Source of the DNA: Pseudomonadota bacterium
GTDB lineage: Bacteria > Pseudomonadota > Alphaproteobacteria > Rhizobiales > Hyphomicrobiaceae
Assembly: GCA_023423275.1 (NCBI GenBank)
Contig: JAFAFW010000110.1
Location: 62,001-126,000, forward strand
Direction of reading: 5' to 3'
DNA: 64,000 nucleotides
Of this stretch, positions 25,964-35,151 are shown one piece after another (the stretch's first letter is position 1; each line of letters begins with the position of its first letter). The translations under genes and the position numbers were made by a program. The notes beneath the pieces were generated by a model, which searched no databases, was not told where the DNA came from, and worked only from the letters and a program-made list of their open reading frames with translations.

Positions 25964-26844
25964 TCCCTCCAAGGAGCCTGATAGGCAAGGACGGCGAAAA
26001 AAGCCGCCGCATAGGCCAAGGGAAACAGCGGGAACCGGTTCCGCGCGACTGTGAACCCATAAATGCACAGCGTCCATCCGAAGCCGAACACGGGAGCCGG
26101 CAGATAGGTCGTGAAAATGAAGAACAACAGCACCAGATGGCCGAGACGGTCCGTAATCTTGCGCGCCGGGATGAACAGAAGGCCGATCGTGAACTGCACG
26201 AGCAGGTCATACCACGTGATCAACAGCGCCAGCGTGCGAGACGTATCGTTTGCCGGCAGCAGGACAGCGTTGCCGGTAAACTCATTGAGCGGACTTTTCA
26301 GCTTGGCGACCATCATGCGAGCCGCGTCGGCGATCGATTTATCGAAGCCCAGCAGATGACCGAAAGCCTTGAAGCGGTCGTCGAGCAACAGCTTCAGCTC
26401 AAACATCTCGCCCGACATGTACGTCGGTGAAAATAGCTTCTGGAATGCCGCCACCGTGAACACGAATACGAGGAAGAAGCGCGCATGCCATGACAAAACG
26501 GCTGCAGCAGTCTCCTCGTCACGGACCGACGTCGCGAGCGTCATGACCCAGAGCCAATAGGCCAGCAGATATTTATGATTGTCGGCCGAACTCCAATCCT
26601 GAATCAGAGCGATGCTGCTGACTGAGGCAAGGATCCCCCACAGGACTCCATTCTTGAGCAGCGCCGGTCGCAGCAGAACCACCAGGAGGGCCGCTTGCCC
26701 GACAAAGCGCGCCAGAGGCTTCTCAAATCCCCAGACGGCCACCAGAAACAGAGACAGGGCCGCAACGGCATCCAAAAGGGGGATCCGCAGCACCGCGGCG
26801 GCGATCCTGTCAAACCACGGTGTAGGCCTGGTGAGAAGCTGCAT
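25945..26844 (-). CDS. HTTM-domain multi-pass membrane protein
   Basis: A 299-residue protein with about eight hydrophobic helices. It resembles the horizontally transferred transmembrane (HTTM) domain related to vitamin K-dependent gamma-carboxylase: SVSSIALIQDWSSADNHKYLLAYW, SWHARFFLVFVFTVAAFQKLFSPTYMSGEMFELKLL, and LALLITWYDLLVQFTIGLLF. No lumenal carboxylase domain is attached. It starts three bases after the stop of the upstream gene and overlaps the downstream DCC gene, forming a tight three-gene operon. HTTM proteins may process or transport lipophilic quinones; direct evidence is lacking. Confidence 0.78.
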   Translation of the reverse strand: MQLLTRPTPWFDRIAAAVLRIPLLDAVAALSLFLVAVWGFEKPLARFVGQAALLVVLLRPALLKNGVLWGILASVSSIALIQDWSSADNHKYLLAYWLWVMTLATSVRDEETAAAVLSWHARFFLVFVFTVAAFQKLFSPTYMSGEMFELKLLLDDRFKAFGHLLGFDKSIADAARMMVAKLKSPLNEFTGNAVLLPANDTSRTLALLITWYDLLVQFTIGLLFIPARKITDRLGHLVLLFFIFTTYLPAPVFGFGWTLCIYGFTVARNRFPLFPLAYAAAFFAVLAYQAPWREWVLTW

Positions 26845-26847
26845 GGG

Positions 26848-27402
26848 TCAGGCTCCTTTCGGCCCGAACCGCAGGGTGTCACCCTGTTTCGCGGTCACCA
26901 GCCGGGTATTGGGATCGAATGACAGCGTCCAGTATTCGATCACCAGCGTCCAGGCGGGCTCGTCTTCCCTGAACCGCGTGCTGTCGGCGTTCAACAGGTA
27001 GTGGCTGCGGCCTGCCGGACCGATCCGGTTGCCGTTCACGTCGTTCCGGCTGACCGGATTTGGCTGATCCGCCGCGACAAACGACGTATGTCGGAGCGAT
27101 CTGGCCAGCGCCTCGAAATTCCCTTCCGTCGGATACCACATCGCGCGCTGCAGCATGGCATCCTGAGGCCCCGTCATGCGAATGATCGGTTCACGGCGGC
27201 CATCGGGCGTCTCGATGTAGATGCGGGTGTACCGCGTATCGCCGCTGTCCGCACTCGCGAACATACCCATCCCGCCACCCTTCCAGGTCGATAGCCCGAA
27301 ATAGGTGTTGAGGTAGGCCTGGCGGGCCGCGATGCCGATGGCGAGCACAGGGATCGCACCGAAAAGCGCAAAGCGAAAAAGTCGTTCACGGGTTTGCGAC
27401 AT
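26848..27402 (-). CDS. Membrane-anchored protein of unknown function, first gene of the HTTM/DCC operon
   Basis: A 184-residue protein with one N-terminal helix (LFRFALFGAIPVLAIGIAARQ) and an extracytoplasmic domain of ~150 residues. The domain opens with YFGLSTWKGGGMGMFASADSG, contains several Trp and Tyr and no Cys, and ends in beta-like strands (AWTLVIEYWTLSFDP). GGGGGG lies just upstream of the ATG. Two genes (HTTM, DCC) follow with a three-base gap and a 19-base overlap. I do not recognise the family; similar proteins appear next to HTTM genes in proteobacteria. It is probably a periplasmic partner. Confidence 0.62.
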   Translation of the reverse strand: MSQTRERLFRFALFGAIPVLAIGIAARQAYLNTYFGLSTWKGGGMGMFASADSGDTRYTRIYIETPDGRREPIIRMTGPQDAMLQRAMWYPTEGNFEALARSLRHTSFVAADQPNPVSRNDVNGNRIGPAGRSHYLLNADSTRFREDEPAWTLVIEYWTLSFDPNTRLVTAKQGDTLRFGPKGA

Positions 27403-27732
27403 TCCGCCCCCCTTTGGGCTCTACATCCAAGTCATGCGACTCTTATATCCAGGGGAAGCTATCTCTCGCTCTTTGTATCAGCAAGAGATGGCATAAAGAG
27501 TGTGGCCGGCGTGTCAGCCGTCCTTGGGGATATCGTATCCCCTCGGAACAAGGCTTTCTGAAAATGGGGCGCTCCCGTCATTGTTCCTACCGGAACACGC
27601 GCACCCAATTCGCACCCGTTAAAAGTCCGCCCGATCGCGAAGCCTTGCCCATGGACAAGCCAAAGGGCGAAGCCGCTCCGGTCGTGGCTTGTTTCGCGTG
27701 CACTGAACGACAACAAAATAAGGAATGATCCA
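27403..27732. other. Gene-poor divergent control region with imperfect dyad
   Basis: About 330 bases between divergent genes (the HTTM operon and the DUF1127 gene). I see no convincing gene. It holds ATCTCTCGCT (27461-27470) and, after ten bases, GCAAGAGAT (27481-27489), an imperfect inverted repeat that may be an operator. AAGGAA lies eight bases before the DUF1127 start. Confidence 0.35.
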
Positions 27733-27984
27733 ATGAGCACTACGCAATCCGTTTCGCCGGCGGCAGGTCGAGAGATCGGCGACAGCACGACACTCACCGC
27801 CGGCCTTTCGGCCTGGGTCCGGGCGAAGGTAAAGCGCTGGCGGGAGCGATACGAACACCGCGCGGCGTTGGCAGCGCTCCGGGCGCTTGATGACCGCATG
27901 CTGAAGGATATCGGCCTTCATCGATCGCAGCTGGCGTCGCTGACTTTCAGGCCTCACGACGACAGTGTGCGGCCGCGCCGCTAG
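27733..27984 (+). CDS. DUF1127 domain small protein
   Basis: An 83-residue basic protein. Residues ~25-70 hold the DUF1127 core (WRERYEHRAALAALRALDDRMLKDIGLHRSQ), an arginine-rich RNA-binding-like helix pair known as YjiS-like. In Rhizobiales, related proteins such as those in Agrobacterium affect small-RNA turnover, phosphate and carbon metabolism and growth phase. The N-terminal ~25 residues are low-complexity. It stands alone and is followed by a clear terminator at 28021. Confidence 0.88.
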   Translation: MSTTQSVSPAAGREIGDSTTLTAGLSAWVRAKVKRWRERYEHRAALAALRALDDRMLKDIGLHRSQLASLTFRPHDDSVRPRR

Positions 27985-28020
27985 AACTCCGGCGGCTGAC
28001 GCATGTCCTGAGGCGGCGGA

Positions 28021-28045
28021 ACGGGGCAACGCCCCGTTTCGTCTT
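28021..28045 (+). terminator. Rho-independent terminator after the DUF1127 gene
   Basis: ACGGGGC (28021-28027), a 3-base loop AAC, GCCCCGT (28031-28037) and then TTCGTCTT form a short GC-rich hairpin with a T-rich tail, 37 bases after the stop codon. It also abuts the stop of the convergent DnaJ gene. Confidence 0.75.
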
Positions 28046-28746
28046 CAGCCGTTCAACAGGACATCCTTGGCCATATTGATCCGGGCGGCGAGATAGCCCG
28101 ATCCCCCGCGATCGGGGTGAAGTTTCATCATCAGTTCCCGGTGCGCCGTGCGAATCTCTTCCTCTGTCGCACCGGGTTTGACGCCAAGGATGTCGAACGC
28201 CTCCTCGCGCGTCATGCCGCCTTGCGAAGGCTCTGCTCCATCCGCGTGCGCACCCGAGTTGCTGTATCGCTGATCCTCGCGCCAGTCCGGGTGCAGGCTA
28301 TCGAGATAGGCTTCGATCAACGTCGCCGATTGCATGTCGCTGAAACGGCATTCCCGCCAAAGCTCGGCGAGATCCGCCGGTGACATCTTCTCGATCGAGC
28401 GGTTTGCGAAACGTCCCTTCAGCACCCGGCCACGCATCATGCCCGTATCGTGATCCAACTCCATCTCGAGATGGTCGGTCACAACCCGCGACGCCTGTCC
28501 GGGCGATTTCTGTGCACTGCCAAGCGATGCCCCGCGTCCCCACAGCAACCATCCCCCCAGCATCGCCAGCGGCATGGCGTACGACAGCATCCCCCGCAGC
28601 ATGAATGCGAACGCGCCAGCCAGCGCCGCCACACCGCCGATCACGCGGATCTGGCGCGCCAGAACGGTGACGTCGGCACGGCTGAACCCACGCAGCAACA
28701 ATAGCCCGAGAGCCAGAGCCGCCAGTCCAAGCAAGAGATACGGCAT
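28045..28746 (-). CDS. Membrane-anchored DnaJ-domain protein
   Basis: A 233-residue protein. Residues ~1-75 contain two or three hydrophobic helices (MPYLLLGLAALALGLLLL and AFAFMLRGMLSYAMPLAMLGGWLL). Residues ~180-233 are a C-terminal J domain with the HPD tripeptide in ELMMKLHPDRGG, resembling Tim14/DjlA arrangements in which the J domain follows a membrane anchor. It would recruit DnaK at the inner membrane. The VWA-domain gene upstream ends 13 bases away and is probably in the same transcript. Confidence 0.85.
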   Translation of the reverse strand: MPYLLLGLAALALGLLLLRGFSRADVTVLARQIRVIGGVAALAGAFAFMLRGMLSYAMPLAMLGGWLLWGRGASLGSAQKSPGQASRVVTDHLEMELDHDTGMMRGRVLKGRFANRSIEKMSPADLAELWRECRFSDMQSATLIEAYLDSLHPDWREDQRYSNSGAHADGAEPSQGGMTREEAFDILGVKPGATEEEIRTAHRELMMKLHPDRGGSGYLAARINMAKDVLLNG

Positions 28747-28759
28747 CGTTCGCGGGCTC

Positions 28760-29545
28760 TCACTTCATCTGTTCGAGCAGCAATCGCGCGCTTCCAGGGC
28801 GATCGCGGCCAAGCCGTTCAAGCGCCGCCCGGCCACCCGCAGCATAGACCGCGACAGCGGACAACAAATCGCGCAACTGCGCGGCAGACCCGGCATCGAA
28901 GCGGCAATAGGCACCGCGCGTCAATCGCGCCAGTTCCCGGAAAGCGCGTTCAGCTTTCGCGTCATAACCTTCCTGGAAAAGGAACGCGGGCGTACCCAGC
29001 AGCGCCAGTTCACCCGCCCGGCTGCACAGATCGTCGATGTCTTCCTCCATGCAGTCCCCGACATAGACCAGCGCATTGACCCGCTTCTTTTCCGCCTCCT
29101 GGCGTGCATGCGACAGCACCTTGCGGATCTGTGTGTAGCCGCCCTGGCAACTCACGGTCGTCATCAGGCGTGCCAGTGCGTCGGGATCCGAGACCCATTT
29201 GGATGCGAGACACTCTCCGGTGCCGCGAAAGAAAACGAGTTGCACATCAAGCCCTCCGACGGTCTTGACGGCTTGGAACATCTCCGCCTGCAGGCCCAGC
29301 GCCATATCCCACGTCGGTTGCCGGCTCATCGTCGCGTCCATCGCGAAAATCAGCCTGCCATGGCCGGCCGCTGTGCGTGGTGCCAACGACTTCATCCGCT
29401 TGACGAATTCCGCGACGTCCCCGTCGGAAGCTGCCGTCGCCGGGGTCTGCCCCGGTCGCGCTTCGCCGGGAACACCAGCGGTCGGATTCGCCTCCGCCGG
29501 GGCGGAAGCGGACCTCTTCGAGGCTGTCGGAGTGTCTTTGGTCAT
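28760..29545 (-). CDS. von Willebrand factor A domain protein
   Basis: A 261-residue soluble protein. An ~45-residue low-complexity Ala/Pro/Thr N-terminus precedes a VWA domain beginning GRLIFAMDATMSR. The DATMS at residues ~69-73 is the MIDAS D-x-S/T-x-S metal motif; the third MIDAS residue is likely the Thr in VSCQGGYTQI and the acidic part lies in VYVGDCMEED. No signal peptide. It precedes the DnaJ gene by 13 bases, implying a shared role, perhaps in envelope protein assembly. Function unknown. Confidence 0.8.
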   Translation of the reverse strand: MTKDTPTASKRSASAPAEANPTAGVPGEARPGQTPATAASDGDVAEFVKRMKSLAPRTAAGHGRLIFAMDATMSRQPTWDMALGLQAEMFQAVKTVGGLDVQLVFFRGTGECLASKWVSDPDALARLMTTVSCQGGYTQIRKVLSHARQEAEKKRVNALVYVGDCMEEDIDDLCSRAGELALLGTPAFLFQEGYDAKAERAFRELARLTRGAYCRFDAGSAAQLRDLLSAVAVYAAGGRAALERLGRDRPGSARLLLEQMK

Positions 29546-29696
29546 CGCCTAAGCCTATCGTCCGGGACGGGCATCGTGAACGCCTAAACGATAAGGTGGC
29601 CATTGCGGGATACACCTGCAACGGCAGGATCACCTTGAAAGCCGTTGCCAAAGGCTGCGGTGTCTGCGAGGGAGGCAGGATGAGAACACGTGCCTG

Positions 29697-30584
29697 ATGC
29701 TGAATTTCCTCCTCCTCGCCTTGATGCCGGTCGCATTCTCGCTCAATGCCGTCGTCGGACGCGCCTTGACGGGGCTGTTCCTGCCTGCCCAGTTGACGGC
29801 GGTACGCTGGTTTGGAGCCGCTGCACTCGTCGCCCTCGTGGCCATTTTTGTCTCGCGCCATGAACGCTGGCACCCCGGCAAGCAAGGCTGGGCGCGAATC
29901 CTGATCCTCGGCGCGTTCGGCATGGGCTTTTGCAGCTATGCCGCGTTCGCCGGCGCACAAGCCAGCAGCGCGACGAACGTCGGCCTGATCTACGCGACGA
30001 CCGCCGCCCTGGTCGTCGGGTTCGAGATTGTCACCCGCCAGGCGCGCCCCGCCCCCTTACTCTTACTGGGCGTCGGCCTCAGCATTGTGGGCGCGGCTGT
30101 CATCGTCACGAAGGGCCATCTGGGCGAGATCGGGCGCTTGGCTTTCAATGTCGGCGATCTGTGGGCTGTCGCCGGGACCATTAGCTGGGCCGGCTATACG
30201 GTGACGATGAAACGCCAGAAGTCGGATCTGACACCGTTAGCCCTGTTCACCGTCATGGGCGTTGCAGGCGCCATCGCCGCCGTTCCGTTCGCGGTCCTGG
30301 AAACCGCCCTTGTCAGCGCGCCGACGATCAACGCCAGATCCCTGGTATGGATCGCCGCGGGCGTGATCATATCCAGCGTCGGATCTTATCTATCGTACAA
30401 TCTGGCTCTGCGTCGATGCGGGCCGATTCTGACGTCGGCCGCATTGACGCTCACATCCGTCTACACGGCCCTGTTGGCGGTCATGCTCGTCGGCGAACAG
30501 CTCGGCTGGTTCCACGCGGCCGGCGGCGCCCTCGTCATCGCCGGCCTCGGTCTGATCAACCTGCAGCGGTTCCGCGAGACCTGA
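29697..30584 (+). CDS. EamA/DMT-family transporter
   Basis: A 295-residue membrane protein with ten predicted helices and the two tandem EamA halves typical of drug/metabolite transporters: first half begins MLNFLLLALMPVAFSLNAVVGRAL, second half VGDLWAVAGTISWAGYTVTMKR near residue 155. Substrates of such proteins range from amino acids to nucleosides. It ends three bases from the convergent putA. No ribosome-binding sequence close to the ATG is strong; GGGAGG lies 20 bases up. Confidence 0.88.
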   Translation: MLNFLLLALMPVAFSLNAVVGRALTGLFLPAQLTAVRWFGAAALVALVAIFVSRHERWHPGKQGWARILILGAFGMGFCSYAAFAGAQASSATNVGLIYATTAALVVGFEIVTRQARPAPLLLLGVGLSIVGAAVIVTKGHLGEIGRLAFNVGDLWAVAGTISWAGYTVTMKRQKSDLTPLALFTVMGVAGAIAAVPFAVLETALVSAPTINARSLVWIAAGVIISSVGSYLSYNLALRRCGPILTSAALTLTSVYTALLAVMLVGEQLGWFHAAGGALVIAGLGLINLQRFRET

Positions 30585-30587
30585 GTC

Positions 30588-33500
30588 CTACGGCATCCCC
30601 TCCAGAGCGTTGCTCAAGCCGAGCCCGAGTAATTGTATGTTGCCACCGGTTGCCGTGATGTCCGTCGCCCGCACGCGCTCGGTCGCGAACCGCGGCAGAT
30701 AGTTCGGGCCTCCAGCCTTCGGCCCGGTTCCGGACAGCCCCTCGCCGCCAAACGGCTGCACACCGACGACCGCGCCGATCTGATTGCGGTTCACATACAG
30801 GTTTCCGACCCGCGCATGCTCGGCAACATAGTCCGCCACGGCTGCGATGCGGCTGTGTACGCCGAGCGTCAGACCGTAGCCGGTGGCATTGATCGCATCG
30901 ACGACGTGATCCAAATGCCCTTGCTGATAGGTCACGACATGCAGGATCGGGCCGAACACCTCGTGCTCCAACCGGCTGATGCGATCGATGCCGAACACGG
31001 CCGGTGTCACGTAGGTGCCCGCGCGGCAGCTTTCCGGCATCTTCAGGTCGACGAGCACCTTGGCTTCGCGATACATGCGCGCCTTGTGAGCATCGAGCGC
31101 ATCCTGCGCCGCCTCGTCGATCACCGGACCAATGTCGGTGGAATAGTCGAACGGATCACCAATATCCAATTCCTCGACAGCGCCCACCAGCATCTCGACG
31201 ATGTGTTGAGACACGTCATCCTGCACGAACAGGACACGGGCCGCCGAGCAGCGCTGCCCCGCACTGTCGAACGCTGAACGGACGGCATCGCGCACCACCT
31301 GCTCAGGCAGCGCGCTGGAATCGACGATCATCGCGTTCATGCCGCCGGTCTCGGCGATAAACGGCACGATCGCGCTGCGCCGGTCAGCGAGCGCACGTTG
31401 GATCAGCCACGCCGTTTCATTGGAGCCGGTGAAGGCCACACCCTGCACGCGCGGATCCTTGACCAGCATTGCCCCGATATCCCCGCCACCGGGCAGCAGA
31501 TGCAGCGCGCCGGGCGGGACGCCGGCCTCATGCAGAAGCGCGGTGGTCAGAAATGCCGTGATCGGCGTCTGCTCCGCGGGCTTGGCCAGCACCGGGTTGC
31601 CGGCAGCCAGCGCGGCCGCGACTTGCCCTGTGAAAATGGCGATCGGGAAGTTCCACGGGCTGATGCAGGCAAACGGCCCGCGGCCACGCATCTCCAAGGT
31701 ATTGCGCTCGCCGGTTGGCCCCGGGAGAGTCGTCGGGCCGGAGAACAGCCGCCGCGCTTCGTTGGCGTAATAACGCAGAAAATCCACCGCCTCGCGGATA
31801 TCGCCCTGCGCGTTCTCGAGCGTCTTACCGGCCTCGCGCACGATGACGGCCATCAGCCGCGCGCGATCGCGCTCCAGAAGATCGGCAGCCTTCTCCAGGA
31901 TCTTCGCCCGCTCCATGCCGCCGATGCGGTCCCAGCTTTCGGAATGCGCGCGCGCACTCGCAATCGCCTCGTTCACCGTCTCCGCATCCGCCAGCCTTAC
32001 GATGCCGAGCCGTTTGCGCAGATCGTGCGGACACGTGGCGATCGTCTCCGGACCGTCGTTGATCAGCGCACCGTCGACGATCGGCCCGACCTCAAATCCT
32101 TCCTCCAGCGCCAGCCGCATTTCGGCCTTCAGAGGATCGCGAACCGTCGGCTCAGTCAGCGCCAGACCCGCGCTGTTACGGCGGCTCGGACCAAAAATCT
32201 CTCGCGGCAGCGGCAGGCCGCGCGGACGCGCATCGAGCGGCAGTTCGCGATCCTGCTCGGCTGCCTCAACCGGATCGCGAATGATATCGGCGACGGGCGC
32301 TTCCTCATCGGCGATACGGTTGACGAAGGAGGTATTGGCGCCGTTCTCCAGGAGCCGCCGGACCAGATAGGCGAGCAGATCCTCGTGACCGCCCACGGGC
32401 GCGTAGATGCGGCAGGAACGGCCGAGCTTCTCCGATCCGACGACGTCCTCGTAAAGTGCCTCGCCCATGCCGTGCAGGCGCTGGAACTCATAAGGAACGC
32501 TGCCGCCTGCGATCGCCACTGATGCCACGGTATGCGCGTTGTGCGTCGCGAACTGCGGATAGAACGCGCGCGGATCCGACAACAGCAGCCGCACGCACGC
32601 GAGATAGGACAGATCCGTATGCGTCTTGCGCGTGAACACGGGATAATCAGCCAGACCGCGCTCCTGCGCCCACTTGATCTCACTGTCCCAATACGCCCCC
32701 TTTACGAGGCGAACGGGGATTCGCTTGCCGGTTCGTTCCGCAAGTCGTCGCAACCAGCGCAGCACGGGAACCGCGCGTTTGCCGTAAGCCTGCACCGCCA
32801 GTCCCACGCCGTGCCAGCCATCGAGCTTGGGATGTGCCAGAACCTCGCCGATCATTTCCAGCGAGAGATCGAGCCGATCCTGCTCTTCCGCGTCGAAGGT
32901 CAGCCCCAGCCCCCGGGCGCGCGCGACTTCGGCAAGCTGCACCATGCGCGGCAGCAGTTCCTTGTCGAGACGCGCCTCCTTGCCCGGCTCATAGCGAGGA
33001 TGGATCGCCGAAAGCTTCACCGACAGGCTCGGACGCTCCATCAGCGCGTCGGCGTGCTCCGATTTCAGAGGCCCGGCCTGTTTGCCCACCGCTTCCATGG
33101 CCTGCAGGTAGCGATCGAAATAGCGCTCGGCATCGCGCGCAGTCTTCGCCGCCTCGCCGAGCATGTCGTAGGAAAAGCGGTATCCCTTGGCTTCCAGCGG
33201 CTTGGCGCGGCCGAGTGCTTCCTTGATGGTGCGCCCCAACACGAACTGATCGCCCATCACGCGCATCGCCTGCCGCAACGCCTGGCGGATCACCGGCTCG
33301 CCCGAACGCAACACCATGCGTTTCAGCAGGTTGGTCGGCGATGCGGTGTTGTCGTCCTTCAGCTTGACGATATGCCCGGTGAGCAGCAATCCCCACGTCG
33401 AGGCATTGACGAACAGGCTGTCGGAATGCCCGAGGTGCTTGTCCCAGCGCCCCTCCCCGACTTTCTCGGCGATCAGCTGATCAGCTGTTTCCGAATCGGG

Positions 33501-33803
33501 AATCCGCAGCAGAGCCTCGGCCAGACACATGAGGATGACGCCTTCCTCGCTGGTCAGGCCGTATTCCAGCATGAACGCATCGATGCCCGAATACTTCTGC
33601 CGGCCGGCCCGCGCCGCGTGCACCAGACGGCGGGCAAGGTCGGCGATCCGCCGCCGCTCGTCCTCGGTAAAAATGGCCCGTTCGATCAACGCCCCGACCA
33701 GACGCGTCTCGTCGGCCAGATAGGAGGCTGCAATCTCGTCTCTCGGTGGCAGGCTGAAATGCGGGGCCGGCGCGTTCTGGGCCGGTGGCTGCGGCTTGAC
33801 CAT
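30588..33803 (-). CDS. putA: Bifunctional proline dehydrogenase / L-glutamate gamma-semialdehyde dehydrogenase
   Basis: A 1071-residue PutA that oxidises proline to glutamate in two steps. There is no N-terminal ribbon-helix-helix, so it is the non-regulatory type. The proline dehydrogenase barrel spans roughly residues 130-460 (LGRTIKEALGRAKPLEAKGY, VRLVKGAYWDSEIKWAQERG, ATHNAHTVAS). The aldehyde dehydrogenase part spans ~560-1040 with CISPWNFPIAIFTGQV, FIAETGGMNAMIV and the catalytic Cys in GQRCSAARV (about residue 835). The start at 33803 has GAGAG six bases upstream; ATG 33809 abuts it. It is divergent from panC across 178 bases, where a proline-responsive site would be expected, though I see no clear one. 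Confidence 0.96.
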   Translation of the reverse strand: MVKPQPPAQNAPAPHFSLPPRDEIAASYLADETRLVGALIERAIFTEDERRRIADLARRLVHAARAGRQKYSGIDAFMLEYGLTSEEGVILMCLAEALLRIPDSETADQLIAEKVGEGRWDKHLGHSDSLFVNASTWGLLLTGHIVKLKDDNTASPTNLLKRMVLRSGEPVIRQALRQAMRVMGDQFVLGRTIKEALGRAKPLEAKGYRFSYDMLGEAAKTARDAERYFDRYLQAMEAVGKQAGPLKSEHADALMERPSLSVKLSAIHPRYEPGKEARLDKELLPRMVQLAEVARARGLGLTFDAEEQDRLDLSLEMIGEVLAHPKLDGWHGVGLAVQAYGKRAVPVLRWLRRLAERTGKRIPVRLVKGAYWDSEIKWAQERGLADYPVFTRKTHTDLSYLACVRLLLSDPRAFYPQFATHNAHTVASVAIAGGSVPYEFQRLHGMGEALYEDVVGSEKLGRSCRIYAPVGGHEDLLAYLVRRLLENGANTSFVNRIADEEAPVADIIRDPVEAAEQDRELPLDARPRGLPLPREIFGPSRRNSAGLALTEPTVRDPLKAEMRLALEEGFEVGPIVDGALINDGPETIATCPHDLRKRLGIVRLADAETVNEAIASARAHSESWDRIGGMERAKILEKAADLLERDRARLMAVIVREAGKTLENAQGDIREAVDFLRYYANEARRLFSGPTTLPGPTGERNTLEMRGRGPFACISPWNFPIAIFTGQVAAALAAGNPVLAKPAEQTPITAFLTTALLHEAGVPPGALHLLPGGGDIGAMLVKDPRVQGVAFTGSNETAWLIQRALADRRSAIVPFIAETGGMNAMIVDSSALPEQVVRDAVRSAFDSAGQRCSAARVLFVQDDVSQHIVEMLVGAVEELDIGDPFDYSTDIGPVIDEAAQDALDAHKARMYREAKVLVDLKMPESCRAGTYVTPAVFGIDRISRLEHEVFGPILHVVTYQQGHLDHVVDAINATGYGLTLGVHSRIAAVADYVAEHARVGNLYVNRNQIGAVVGVQPFGGEGLSGTGPKAGGPNYLPRFATERVRATDITATGGNIQLLGLGLSNALEGMP

Positions 33804-33981
33804 TGGCATCTCTCGTCGATCAGCACTCGTTGCAGACAGTCTTAACAGATTCCATGCCCGGCAGCCGGTTCCTCGCGATCCGGCGCTACGCCGCCATGTC
33901 CGAACGCACCTTGACGAACGGCTTCCCCGAGACGACGTTGCGCACCGCATCGTCAGGATGTGTCCAGGTGGGGAAACTCAG

Positions 33982-34836
33982 GTGTCGCCAAGACAGGTTC
34001 AAGTCGTCCGCTCCGTCGCCGATCTTCGGGCGATCGTGCGCGGCTGGCGGAGTGCCGGTGAGCGCATTGGCCTGATCCCGACCATGGGTGCGCTCCACGA
34101 CGGCCATCTATCGCTTGTGCGCCTGGCAAAGGCGCAGTGCGCGCGCGCCGTGACATCAATCTTCGTCAACCCGACACAGTTCGCGCCGCAGGAGGACTTC
34201 ACGCGCTATCCGCGTGACGAAGGCAGCGACCTCGCCAAGCTCGCTTCGGTGGACTGTGACCTTGTGTGGGCGCCGACTGTTGCAGAAATGTACCCTGCCG
34301 GATTCGCCACGGATGTCGTCCCCAGGGGGGCTGCCGTAGGACTGGAAAGCGACGCGCGCCCTCACTTCTTCACCGGGGTGGCGACCGTCTGCAGCAAGCT
34401 CTTTACGCAGGTTGCACCCGACATCGCGGTGTTCGGCGAGAAGGATTACCAGCAGCTTTGCGTGATCCGGCAGGTGGTCCGCGACCTCGATCTGCCACTT
34501 GAGATTGTGGGACACCCGACCCTACGCGAACCGGACGGTCTGGCCATGAGTTCGCGCAACGCCTATCTGGATCGCGCGCAGCGGGCAGCCGCCCCTGCTC
34601 TCTATCGGGAATTGTCGGAAGCGGCCGCGGCGGTGGCTGGCGGCCTCGGCATTCCGGAGGCAACCTCCCAGGCCCGGCAGCGGCTGACCGACGCCGGCTT
34701 CCAGGTGGACTATGTCGAGATCCGGGATGCGGAGACCTTGATGCTGGTCGAGCCCGGCGCGCAACGGCCGATGCGCGCCCTCGCCGCCGCCCGCCTCGGC
34801 AATACGCGCCTGATCGACAACGTGGCTGTGGCGTAA
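33982..34836 (+). CDS. panC: Pantothenate synthetase (pantoate-beta-alanine ligase)
   Basis: A 284-residue class I-like ligase joining pantoate and beta-alanine with ATP. Motifs: PTMGALHDGHLSLVR (HIGH-like), VNPTQFAPQEDFTRYPRD, GVATVCSKLFTQVAPDIAVFGEKDYQQL, VGHPTLREPDGLAMSSRN (KMSKS-like). The GTG at 33982 has GGGGA seven bases upstream and yields the usual length; the frame is open much further upstream but that part is unlike the family. panB is not in the window. Divergent from putA. Confidence 0.95.
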   Translation: MSPRQVQVVRSVADLRAIVRGWRSAGERIGLIPTMGALHDGHLSLVRLAKAQCARAVTSIFVNPTQFAPQEDFTRYPRDEGSDLAKLASVDCDLVWAPTVAEMYPAGFATDVVPRGAAVGLESDARPHFFTGVATVCSKLFTQVAPDIAVFGEKDYQQLCVIRQVVRDLDLPLEIVGHPTLREPDGLAMSSRNAYLDRAQRAAAPALYRELSEAAAAVAGGLGIPEATSQARQRLTDAGFQVDYVEIRDAETLMLVEPGAQRPMRALAAARLGNTRLIDNVAVA

Positions 34837-35092
34837 GCTCCCGCCATCGGCGTCACACGATCCAATTCGTGCAGCTTACGGCTTCCGGGCATATCTCGAG
34901 GCCTCCGATGCGATCCGTGCCGCCTGGGCTTCAAACGGCGACTGACCCCGCCGGACGATCTCGCATCGGCGGGCGAGCCGAATGAGCTGCCCTCATGGAC
35001 CACGCAGTCCGATGCGCTGCCTCGGCCAAAGCGCTTCAGCCCGTCAACTGTCGCTGCCCGGAAGCGGATTTCGCGAGACTTTAAAGTCCAGG

Positions 35093-35124
35093 CAAAACGA
35101 AAGAGCCGCCCCGAAGGACGGCTC
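35093..35124 (-). terminator. Rho-independent terminator of the porin gene
   Basis: Read on the minus strand, GAGCCGTCC, a TTCG tetraloop region, then GGGCGGCTC and TTTCGTTTT form a strong GC-rich hairpin with a T-rich tail. It lies 28 bases past the porin stop. The 256 bases between panC and this hairpin show no gene. Confidence 0.88.
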
Positions 35125-35151
35125 TCCCAATGATCGGGTTGTTAGGCTGGA

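Noticed and set aside
27414..27728. 104-residue open frame before the DUF1127 gene
   Set aside because: Atypical composition and no recognised motif; fits an untranslated control region better.
33804..33950. Longer putA start
   Set aside because: The extra 49 residues are Arg/Ser-rich and unlike PutA; the internal ATG has a better ribosome site.
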